Translations under genes and position numbers: made by a program | The notes under the pieces: generated by a model | Database searches by the model: none | What the model saw: only the letters and a program-made list of their open reading frames with translations | Told to the model about the DNA's origin: nothing | Part shown: positions 1 to 5,893 of the stretch, one piece after another | How the letters are laid out: every line of letters begins with the position of its first letter | Numbering within the stretch: the first letter of the stretch is position 1 | NCBI GenBank assembly: GCA_030690515.1 | Contig: JAUYGP010000202.1 | Span: forward strand, 1-7,567 | DNA from: Giesbergeria sp. | GTDB taxonomy: Bacteria; Pseudomonadota; Gammaproteobacteria; Burkholderiales; Burkholderiaceae_C | DNA: 7,567 bases | Direction of reading: 5' to 3'

Positions 1-299
1 CCACGGGTGCGCTCCAGCCCCTGCACCAGCGCAGCGTTGCTGGCGTCAAAGCCCAGGCCCACGATATGCACCGTGGTGTGGGCAAAGGTGACCGAAATTT
101 CTACGCCGGTGAGGTAGGCCATGCCTTGCGCCTGCGCGGCGGCGGCGGCTCGCTGCTGTCCGCCCACTTCGTCGTGGTCGGTCAGGGCCCACAAATCCAC
201 CCCGTTAGCCTTCGCCCGGGCCGCCAGCACCTCGGGCGTGAGGGTGCCGTCGGAGACGACGGAGTGGCAGTGCAGGTCGGGGTTGGTGTAGGTAGTCAC
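1..299 (-). CDS. PHP-domain phosphoesterase, 3',5'-nucleoside bisphosphate phosphatase type (N-terminal part; 3' end outside window)
   Basis: The first ~99 residues of a PHP-family metal-dependent phosphoesterase are present; the rest lies beyond the left edge. Visible motifs are DLHCHS at residues 8-13, SDGTLTP at 16-22, LTDHD at 39-43 and GVEIS at 65-69, followed by a histidine at about 78. Together they supply the usual PHP metal ligands (H10, H12, D17, H42, E67, H78). Known members of this group, such as E. coli YciV/Rnm (RNase AM) and the Chromobacterium enzyme, remove the 3' phosphate from 3',5'-nucleoside bisphosphates and/or trim RNA 5' ends; which substrate applies here is inferred. 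The GTG at 299 is chosen because an in-frame TAG lies four codons upstream, and the nearby ATG at 308 is in another frame and stops after three codons. There is no clear ribosome binding site. The gene is divergent from the chemoreceptor gene. Confidence 0.9.
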   Translation of the reverse strand, partial: MTTYTNPDLHCHSVVSDGTLTPEVLAARAKANGVDLWALTDHDEVGGQQRAAAAAQAQGMAYLTGVEISVTFAHTTVHIVGLGFDASNAALVQGLERTR

Positions 300-446
300 T
301 TTTTCATTCTACGGGTTTGTCCCGGTGGGAGAGCCAGCGTGCAGGCACTGCCGCATGAGAGCGTGGGTATCGGGATGTCACCGGATGTTTCTATCGCCGG
401 ATTTATGCGACATTTCCTAAGTCATCGGAAATTTTTGGAAAAATAC
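300..446. promoter_or_regulatory. Divergent intergenic region between the PHP gene and the chemoreceptor gene
   Basis: This 147-bp gap must hold the start signals for two divergent genes. On the minus strand a hexamer TAGAAT (311 to 306) matches the -10 consensus at 5 of 6 positions and lies only 6 nt before the GTG start of the PHP gene; no convincing -35 box was found. On the plus strand I see no good sigma-70 pair and no convincing FliA-type chemotaxis promoter. The short sequence CCGGAT occurs twice, at 381-386 and 397-402, with no known meaning. GGAA at 437-440 is a weak ribosome binding site 6 nt before the chemoreceptor ATG. Confidence 0.4.
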
Positions 447-2228
447 ATGCAACTCGACAATATCAGTGTCTCGCGCAAGCTGTGGGGAGCCTTTCTGGTT
501 CTGATGCTTGCCATGCTGGCGATCTCCGGATTTCAGCAGTACCGAGCCAATACATCCATGGCCAGCGCCATGGATGGCGTGATCAACATCGAAGAACGTA
601 TTTCCATGGCCCTGCGCTGGCGCGGCGGCACGGAAACGGCCGTCAACATGGTCATGGGTGCTGCGGTGACCTCGGACTCGGTGCTGGCAGAGCAGTACAA
701 CGCCAAGGTCAAGGCGATCATTGGGGACATTACCAAGATCCAGGAAAAGATCGTGGCCGAAGCGACAGCGCCTGAAGAGAAGGCGGCGATTGACAAAGTG
801 CTTGCCGCGCGCAAGGCGGTTCTGGCCGCCACGGCCAAGACATGGGAACTCAAGGGGGCTGGAGACGTGGTGGAAACGCAGCGCTTTGCCGACGAGCAGT
901 TCACGCCGCTGATCACCACTTACCTCAAGGCACAGGATGATTTCGTTTCGATGCTGCAGCTGCGCCGCGACACGGTGCGTGCCGCAGCCAGCGACCAGCG
1001 AACCTCGTATGCCATCCAGGGGCTGGTGGCTGCCGCTGTGCTGATGGGTCTCTTTTTGCTATTGGCCTGGAAGCTGGTGCACTCCATTACCGTGCCGCTG
1101 GGCCAGGCCGTGACCCTGGCTGATGCCATCGCGGCGGGAGACCTCACGCGTGAACTGCAATCCTCACGCAAGGATGAACTGGGCGACATGCTGCGTTCGC
1201 TCTCCAGCATGGCGGAGCGGCTGCGCGGCGTGGTGGGCGAGGTGCGCATGGGCGTGGATGCGGTGTCCTCCGCTTCGGTGGAGATCGCCAATGGCAACCA
1301 TGACCTTTCGGCTCGCACGGAACAGACCGCCTCGAACCTGGAGCAAACCGCCGCCAGCATGGAGGAGCTGACCGCCACCGTCACCCAGTCGGCCGACACA
1401 GCCCGCCAGGCCAACCAGTTGGCAGGCACGGCCGCCCAGGCGGCGGCGCGTGGTGGCCAAGTAGTGGGTCAGGTGGTGGCGAGCATGCAGGAGATCACCC
1501 ACAGCTCACGCAAGATTGCCGACATCATCGGGGTCATCGACAGCATTGCCTTCCAGACCAATATCCTGGCGCTCAATGCCGCCGTGGAAGCCGCCCGTGC
1601 CGGGGAGCAGGGCCGGGGCTTTGCCGTGGTGGCCAGCGAGGTGCGCAATCTGGCCGGGCGCAGCGCCGAGGCCGCCAAGGAAATCAAGGCACTCATCAGC
1701 GCTTCGGTGGACAACGTGGAAACCGGCTCTCAGCAGGTGGCAGAGGCCGGGCAGAGCATGACCGAGATCGTCGCCAGCGTGCAGCGCGTGAGCGACCTGA
1801 TTGGCGAAATAACGGCATCGTCCACCGAGCAGCGCGACGGCATTGCGCAGGTCAACCAGGCCGTGACGCACCTCGATCAGATGACCCAGCAGAATGCCGC
1901 GCTGGTGGAAGAGTCCACGGCTGCTGCGGCATCGATGCGCGACCAGGCCCAGCACCTGGCTGACGTGATTGCCGTGTTCAACGTGGGTGCCATGCCCGCC
2001 CGTGCACCGGCCGCGCCGCGGCGTGCAGCACCCCCTCCGCCACCGGCTGCGAAGGTGGCGGCGTCCTCGGCGCCAAGGCAGGTGGCTGCCCCGGCGCGTG
2101 TGGCCAAGTCTGCGGTGGCGGGCCCCGCCAAAAAGGCGGCCGCATCGGCCCCCGCCCCCCGCATTGCCGCAGCGCCACCAGCGCGCAAGGCCGCGCAGGG
2201 TGGGGATGACGACTGGGAAAGCTTCTGA
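447..2228 (+). CDS. Methyl-accepting chemotaxis protein (transmembrane chemoreceptor) with C-terminal CheR-docking tail
   Basis: A 593-residue chemoreceptor that senses a ligand in the periplasm and controls the CheA/CheW kinase complex at the inner membrane. Order of parts: transmembrane helix 1 (about 11-28), a helical periplasmic domain of four-helix-bundle type (about 30-188), transmembrane helix 2 (about 189-209), HAMP (about 210-263), then the long methylated coiled-coil signalling domain (about 270-510). The hairpin tip, from DSIAFQTNILALNAAVEAAR through EQGRGFAVVASEVRNLA (365-403), is near the family consensus. QTASNLEQTAASMEELTA (293-310) looks like a methylation helix. Residues 515-586 are an Ala/Pro/Lys-rich flexible linker, and the protein ends DWESF, resembling the NWETF tail that docks CheR/CheB in Tar and Tsr. 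The ligand cannot be told. The ATG at 447 is chosen because it has a GGAA 6 nt upstream and begins MQLDNISVSRKLWGAF, typical of this receptor group; the same frame stays open upstream to 66 but would run antisense through the PHP gene. No che genes are adjacent, so this is an orphan receptor. Confidence 0.95.
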   Translation: MQLDNISVSRKLWGAFLVLMLAMLAISGFQQYRANTSMASAMDGVINIEERISMALRWRGGTETAVNMVMGAAVTSDSVLAEQYNAKVKAIIGDITKIQEKIVAEATAPEEKAAIDKVLAARKAVLAATAKTWELKGAGDVVETQRFADEQFTPLITTYLKAQDDFVSMLQLRRDTVRAAASDQRTSYAIQGLVAAAVLMGLFLLLAWKLVHSITVPLGQAVTLADAIAAGDLTRELQSSRKDELGDMLRSLSSMAERLRGVVGEVRMGVDAVSSASVEIANGNHDLSARTEQTASNLEQTAASMEELTATVTQSADTARQANQLAGTAAQAAARGGQVVGQVVASMQEITHSSRKIADIIGVIDSIAFQTNILALNAAVEAARAGEQGRGFAVVASEVRNLAGRSAEAAKEIKALISASVDNVETGSQQVAEAGQSMTEIVASVQRVSDLIGEITASSTEQRDGIAQVNQAVTHLDQMTQQNAALVEESTAAAASMRDQAQHLADVIAVFNVGAMPARAPAAPRRAAPPPPPAAKVAASSAPRQVAAPARVAKSAVAGPAKKAAASAPAPRIAAAPPARKAAQGGDDDWESF

Positions 2229-2243
2229 CATCGGTGCGCCCAC

Positions 2244-2290
2244 GGGAACCTGCAGGCGCACAGTCCTGCAGGTTCCCCTATTTTTGCTCT
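2244..2290 (+). terminator. Rho-independent terminator of the chemoreceptor gene
   Basis: A perfect 13-bp inverted repeat, GGGAACCTGCAGG (2244-2256) and CCTGCAGGTTCCC (2265-2277), encloses an 8-nt loop. It is followed by a T-rich tract, ctatttttgctcttt. It starts 15 nt after the chemoreceptor stop codon, as expected for an intrinsic terminator on the plus strand. Confidence 0.88.
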
Positions 2291-2338
2291 TTGATTGATA
2301 GCTATCAGCGCTTTATAGATAAGCGCTTGAGTCATATT
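2291..2338. repeat. Structured palindromic intergenic repeat (Comamonadaceae-type interspersed element, tentative)
   Basis: Directly after the terminator come two abutting palindromes: GATAGCTATC (2297-2306), then AGCGCTT (2307-2313) and AAGCGCT (2321-2327) around a 7-nt A/T-rich loop. The flanking ttgattgatag and gagtcatatttgg complete a block that I recall as typical of short repeats scattered between genes in Acidovorax and related genomes. The family identity is from memory; the palindromes are directly visible. This is the only clear copy in the window. Confidence 0.55.
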
Positions 2339-2390
2339 TGGCATTGATTCTTGCCGATGGGCCCGTGTGCGCTGCAGGCGCCGCCGCTTC

Positions 2391-2396
2391 TACAAT
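2391..2396 (+). promoter_or_regulatory. Candidate -10 box for the YqhA-family gene
   Basis: TACAAT matches the sigma-70 -10 consensus at 5 of 6 positions and lies 27 nt before the chosen ATG. At the usual spacing the upstream hexamer is TGCGCT, a poor -35. Transcription would begin near 2403, giving a leader of about 20 nt with a run of seven T and no Shine-Dalgarno sequence. Confidence 0.4.
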
Positions 2397-2423
2397 CGGC
2401 GCCCCGCACTTTTTTTGTCTACT

Positions 2424-3032
2424 ATGTCCTTGCCTCCCTCTAGCCCCGTCGCGCTGCGTCCGCTGCCTTCCCTGATCTTTGCCAGCCGCTGGCTGCAACT
2501 GCCGCTGTACTTGGGGCTGATCGCCGCACAGGCTGTGTACGTGTTCCATTTCTGGGTGGAACTGGTGCACCTGCTGGAGGCCGCCTTTGGCAGCGAGAAG
2601 GCCCTGCAGGCCCTGATCACCAGCATTGGCTACAAAACCGACGTGCAGATCACCAGCCTGAACGAAACCATCATCATGCTGGTGGTGCTGGCGCTGATCG
2701 ACGTGGTGATGATCTCCAACCTGCTCATCATGGTGATCGTGGGTGGCTATGAAACCTTTGTCAGCCGCATGAACCTGGAAAGCCACCCCGACCAGCCGGA
2801 ATGGCTCAGCCATGTGAATGCCTCGGTGCTCAAGGTCAAGCTGGCCATGGCCATCATCGGCATCAGTTCCATCCACCTGCTCAAAACCTTCATCAACGCG
2901 GGCAACTACGACACCAAGGTGCTGATGTGGCAGACCATCATCCATGTGGTCTTCCTGATGAGCGCATTGGCCATTGCCCTGACCGATCGCCTGCTCAGCG
3001 CCACGCACGCGGCTGCCAAGGCCGGCCACTGA
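2424..3032 (+). CDS. yqhA: YqhA/UPF0114 (TIGR00645) family inner-membrane protein
   Basis: A 202-residue integral membrane protein of the YqhA/UPF0114 family, whose biochemical function is not established. The N-terminal block FASRWLQLPLYLGLI (19-33) and the segment IDVVMISNLLIMVIVGGYE (92-110) followed by SRMNL are the hallmarks of the family. Four hydrophobic helices are visible, at about 24-50, 82-108, 137-154 and 168-187. The C-terminus is short and contains Ala, His and Lys. It is somewhat longer than the E. coli protein of about 164 residues. The ATG at 2424 (MSLPPSSP) is preferred to an in-frame GTG at 2367: the latter would add an Arg-rich stretch read from the promoter-like region and would start before the candidate -10 box. 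No ribosome binding site is apparent. It is flanked by the chemoreceptor terminator and convergent recJ, so it is probably transcribed alone. Confidence 0.93.
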   Translation: MSLPPSSPVALRPLPSLIFASRWLQLPLYLGLIAAQAVYVFHFWVELVHLLEAAFGSEKALQALITSIGYKTDVQITSLNETIIMLVVLALIDVVMISNLLIMVIVGGYETFVSRMNLESHPDQPEWLSHVNASVLKVKLAMAIIGISSIHLLKTFINAGNYDTKVLMWQTIIHVVFLMSALAIALTDRLLSATHAAAKAGH

Positions 3033-3137
3033 GCGCCTGCATCTGAGGGTGTCCCGGTTTTCCTCCGGCCTGGGCTTTACCAGCAGGGCCTGACATTGGC
3101 GCGGTCCAGGCCAGCGGCCGCCGCGCAAGGGCCGCCC

Positions 3138-3182
3138 CGCCGCGTTGGCGGCGTCCCCCTCTGGGGGAAGGCGCGCAGCGCC
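3138..3182. repeat. Three tandem hairpins between convergent yqhA and recJ
   Basis: Three perfect stem-loops lie end to end. The first is CGCCGC (3138-3143) with GCGGCG (3148-3153). The second is TCCCCC (3154-3159) with GGGGGA (3163-3168). The third is GGCGC (3170-3174) with GCGCC (3178-3182). The block ends 9 nt from the recJ stop codon, in a gap between two converging genes. No T-run follows on either strand, so it is not a classic intrinsic terminator. It may protect 3' ends or stop transcription by another route. It resembles C/G-hairpin repeats I recall as common between genes in Comamonadaceae; that resemblance is from memory. Confidence 0.6.
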
Positions 3183-3191
3183 ACAGGGGGG

Positions 3192-4904
3192 TCACGTCAA
3201 TTGCGCGCCCTCCACCAAAAACTGCACCTTGCGTTCGCCCTTCCACTCGTTCACGTCGAGGCGGAAGGCCAGCAGCACACGGGCGGGCAGGGGGTCGGTG
3301 TGGCCGAACCAGATGCCGTCCACCGGCGTGCCCTGGTGGCGCAGTTTGAGTGAGAGGTGGCGCTCACCCACCAGGCGCTGGCTCAGCACCTCGACCTCCT
3401 CGCTGAAGGTGGGTGGTGCGAAGCCCTGGCCCCAGACCTCGCGGTGCAGTGTGTCCACCAGGTCGGTGCGGCGGTATTCGGGTGCCAGGGGGCCGTCGGT
3501 CTCCAGCCGGCGTGTGAGCGTGGCGGCGTCCAGCCATTCGCGGGCGACCTGGGCCAGCGCCTGCTCGAACACCTCGAACCGGTCCTCGGGCACGGTGCAG
3601 CCCGCCGCCATGGCGTGGCCGCCAAAACGCAGCAGCACGCCGGGGTGGCGCTTGGACACCAGGTCGAGCGCGTCGCGCAGGTGAAAACCGGGGATGGAGC
3701 GGCCCGATCCCTTGAGCTCGTGCGCTTTGCCGGGCGCGCCGCTGGCGGCAAAAACGAAGGTGGGGCGGTGCAGCTTGTCTTTGATGCGGCTGGCCACGAT
3801 GCCGACCACGCCCTCGTGGAAGTCGGGGTCGAACACGCTGATGGCGGGAGGCGGTTCGGCGCCTTCCTCGAACAGGTTTTCGGCCATCAATTGGGCCTGC
3901 TCGCGCATGCCGGTTTCGATCTCGCGGCGTTCCCGGTTGATGGCGTCGAGCTGGTGCGCCAGCGCATCGGCGCGGGCAGCGTCGTCGGTCAGCAGGCATT
4001 CGATGCCCAGCGTCATGTCGGCCAGGCGCCCCGCCGCGTTGATGCGCGGCCCCAGCGCAAAGCCAAAGTCGAAGGTGGCGGCCATGGCGGGCTGGCGTCC
4101 GGCCACGCGCAGCAGCGCCGCAATGCCTGCGGGCATCTGGCCGGCGCGGATGCGCTTGAGGCCCTGCGCTACCAGGCGGCGGTTGTTGGTGTCCAGGCGC
4201 ACCACGTCGGCCACGGTGCCCAGGGCCACCAGCGGCAGCAGCGGGTCGAGCTTAGGTTGGCTGGCCATGTCAAAAAGGCCGCGCGCGCGCAGCTCGGAGC
4301 GCAGCGCCAGCAGCACATAGAACATCACGCCCACACCGGCCATGGACTTGCTCTCGAAGGTGCAGCCGGGCTGGTTGGGGTTGACGATGGCGTCGGCCGC
4401 TGGCAGCTCGGGGCCGGGCAGGTGGTGGTCGGTCACGACGACCGTCAGGCCCAGCGCCCGGGCCTCGGCCACGCCTTCGCAACTGGCTATGCCGTTGTCC
4501 ACGGTGATGAGCACGTCAGCGCCGCGCTCCTTCACGCGCCGCGAGATCGGCGGGGTCAGCCCGTAGCCATCGATGACGCGGTCGGGCACCAGGTAGTCCA
4601 CATGGCGTGCGCCCAGCAGGCGCAGGCCGCGCACCGCCACGGCGCAGGCGGTGGCGCCGTCGCAGTCGTAGTCGGCCACGATGCACAGGCGACGGTCTTG
4701 CGCCAGGGCGTCGGCCAGCAAGCGGGCGGCCGCCTGTACGCCCTGCAGGCCCGCAGGGGGCAGCAGGCGGGCCAGGCCATCGTCCAGCTCGTCGCGGGTG
4801 GTCACGCCGCGTGCGGCGTACAGGCGCGCCAGCAAGGGGTGGAGGCCCGCTTGCTCCAGCGCCCAGGCAGCGCGGGGCGGGATGTCTCTAGCTATGATTT
4901 TCAT
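3192..4904 (-). CDS. recJ: Single-stranded-DNA-specific 5'-3' exonuclease RecJ
   Basis: A full-length 570-residue RecJ (E. coli RecJ is 577). It degrades single-stranded DNA 5' to 3' in the cytoplasm and acts in RecF-pathway recombination, mismatch repair and base-excision repair. DHH-domain motifs are all present: DYDCDG at 78-83, VDNG at 135-138, TDHHLPG at 158-164 and ALGTVADVV at 227-235. GPRINAAGR (285-293) follows. The DHHA1 domain has SGRSIPGFHLRDAL (400-413) and RFGGHAMAAG (426-435). A C-terminal OB-like region runs from about 460 to 570. The metal-binding aspartates and histidines appear intact, so the enzyme should be active. The ATG at 4904 gives MKIIARDIP, a normal RecJ beginning. 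It overlaps the upstream gene's stop codon in an ATGA arrangement, with no separate ribosome binding site visible, so translation is probably coupled. The start codon also lies inside a perfect hairpin. Confidence 0.97.
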   Translation of the reverse strand: MKIIARDIPPRAAWALEQAGLHPLLARLYAARGVTTRDELDDGLARLLPPAGLQGVQAAARLLADALAQDRRLCIVADYDCDGATACAVAVRGLRLLGARHVDYLVPDRVIDGYGLTPPISRRVKERGADVLITVDNGIASCEGVAEARALGLTVVVTDHHLPGPELPAADAIVNPNQPGCTFESKSMAGVGVMFYVLLALRSELRARGLFDMASQPKLDPLLPLVALGTVADVVRLDTNNRRLVAQGLKRIRAGQMPAGIAALLRVAGRQPAMAATFDFGFALGPRINAAGRLADMTLGIECLLTDDAARADALAHQLDAINRERREIETGMREQAQLMAENLFEEGAEPPPAISVFDPDFHEGVVGIVASRIKDKLHRPTFVFAASGAPGKAHELKGSGRSIPGFHLRDALDLVSKRHPGVLLRFGGHAMAAGCTVPEDRFEVFEQALAQVAREWLDAATLTRRLETDGPLAPEYRRTDLVDTLHREVWGQGFAPPTFSEEVEVLSQRLVGERHLSLKLRHQGTPVDGIWFGHTDPLPARVLLAFRLDVNEWKGERKVQFLVEGAQLT

Positions 4905-4908
4905 AGCT
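4890..4908 (-). promoter_or_regulatory. Perfect hairpin covering the recJ start codon
   Basis: Read on the minus strand, AGCTATGA, a 3-nt AAA loop and TCATAGCT form an 8-bp perfect stem. The recJ AUG and the overlapping UGA stop of the upstream gene both lie in the 5' arm. If it forms in mRNA it would hide the recJ start until ribosomes finishing the upstream gene open it, which would favour translational coupling. The stem is A/U-rich and only moderately stable, and its regulatory role is inferred. Confidence 0.45.
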
Positions 4909-5857
4909 GTTCGCGCACGTCTGTAAAGCGCTGGGGCCTGAAAAACCTTTGAATTTTCTGGCCCACCGTGCGTGGTGCCGTATGCCAGGCCAGCGTGCTG
5001 CGGTCACCGCACAGCGTGAGCTGGGCCGCGCCGCCACGGGCGACATGGGCGTCGAGGTGGGCCAGTGCGCCCGCATCCAGCGCCTGCCAGGCGCTGGCCC
5101 AGGCGGCCCAGTCTTCGCGCAGCGCGGCGTCTTGTAATCCCGCCTCGACCACGGGGGCGGGGCCGGTGGGAGCCGGGGTGTGGTCCAGCCGCCCGGCGCC
5201 ATGCAGCCAGAAAGCGTTGACAGGGCGCTGGCGTGCGGCCTCGCGCTTGTCGTTGAAGGCGTGGGTATAGAGCAGCATCTGCATCTCGCTGTGCAAACGG
5301 CGCAGCGGGTGGCTTTTGTGCGAGCCCGGCAGCCAGTGCGAGACATCGCGGCGCAGCACGCGCTCGGGCGTGGCGGTGGGCAGGTCAGCCAGCAGTTCGC
5401 CTTGCGCCAGCCAACGGGTGGGTTGGTCATAGTGCAGGGTGATGCCGTCGCCCTCGAACCAGGGCGCCATGATGGCCAGCAGCGCGCGCGATGCTTCTTC
5501 ACTTAGCCCCAGCTCGGCCGGATCGTCCAGCGTGACATGGTCGGTGCGCACCTGCCAGTGGCAGGGCGTGACAAAGGCCCATGCGCTGTGCACAGCTTCT
5601 TGCGCGCGGCCTTGCTGGTGCAGGTGCCACGCGGCCCAGGGGATGCGGCCCGCGCCGCCCGGCAGGCCCAGCGCCCGGGCCAGGGCGCGTTCGTGCGGGG
5701 CCGAGAGGGTTTCGTCGTCGCCCACATCGCCCTCCAGCGGCACCAGGCGGGCGATGAGCCGGTCCAGGTGCGCAAGCTGCAACCCCTGCAGGGCCTGCTG
5801 GCTGCCGGGTGACGAGCAGGCGGCATAGGGAATGAGCAAATGGAGGATGTCTGACAT
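4901..5857 (-). CDS. Conserved protein of the RpfE-like / 'phosphoglycerate mutase'-labelled group, coupled to recJ
   Basis: A 318-residue cytoplasmic protein starting MSDILHLLIPYA. I recognise it as the conserved proteobacterial protein found next to recJ. It is often named phosphoglycerate mutase in annotations, and I believe it is related to RpfE of the Xanthomonas rpf/recJ region; both links are from memory. I see none of the motifs of real phosphoglycerate mutases: no RHG histidine motif of the cofactor-dependent type and no metal-ligand pattern of the independent type. So the enzymatic label is doubtful. Striking blocks likely to be conserved are WAAWHLHQQG, FVTPCHWQVRTDHVTLDDP, HSEMQMLLYTHAFND and RPVNAFWLHGAG. 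No signal peptide or membrane helix is evident. The ATG at 5857 is chosen because it begins a typical family N-terminus and lies 36 bp from divergent lolC; the frame is open far upstream, but only as antisense to lolC. The stop overlaps the recJ start by 4 nt. Confidence 0.85.
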   Translation of the reverse strand: MSDILHLLIPYAACSSPGSQQALQGLQLAHLDRLIARLVPLEGDVGDDETLSAPHERALARALGLPGGAGRIPWAAWHLHQQGRAQEAVHSAWAFVTPCHWQVRTDHVTLDDPAELGLSEEASRALLAIMAPWFEGDGITLHYDQPTRWLAQGELLADLPTATPERVLRRDVSHWLPGSHKSHPLRRLHSEMQMLLYTHAFNDKREAARQRPVNAFWLHGAGRLDHTPAPTGPAPVVEAGLQDAALREDWAAWASAWQALDAGALAHLDAHVARGGAAQLTLCGDRSTLAWHTAPRTVGQKIQRFFRPQRFTDVREQL

Positions 5858-5893
5858 ACCGGGTATTTTGCGGGATGCCACAATCGCGCACTC
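5858..5893. promoter_or_regulatory. 36-bp divergent start region between the RpfE-like gene and lolC
   Basis: Two start codons face away from each other across only 36 bp, so promoter elements must overlap each other or the opposite coding sequence. On the plus strand CACAAT (5879-5884) resembles a -10 box 9 nt before the lolC ATG. On the minus strand CAAAAT (5870 to 5865) lies 7 nt before the other ATG. No good -35 boxes or Shine-Dalgarno sequences are visible for either gene. The assignments are tentative. Confidence 0.35.

Noticed and set aside
66..446. Upstream in-frame extension of the chemoreceptor frame
   Set aside because: It runs antisense through the PHP-domain gene. The receptor has a normal start with a GGAA ribosome site at 447 and begins directly before its first membrane helix.
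300..446. Flagellar sigma-28 (FliA) promoter for the chemoreceptor
   Set aside because: I looked for a TAAA box followed at the right spacing by a GCCGATAA-like box; the partial matches near 394-420 are too weak to report.
1506..2261. 251-codon minus-strand frame inside the chemoreceptor gene
   Set aside because: It is antisense to highly conserved chemoreceptor sequence and its product is Arg/Gly/His-rich without domains.
3067..3112. 7-bp inverted repeat GGCCTGG / CCAGGCC downstream of yqhA
   Set aside because: The loop would be 32 nt and no T-run follows, so it is likely chance in GC-rich DNA.
3357..4952. 531-codon open frame on the plus strand
   Set aside because: It lies almost wholly antisense to recJ. 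Its translation is rich in His/Gln/Gly/Ala with no recognisable domain, as expected for a high-GC shadow frame.
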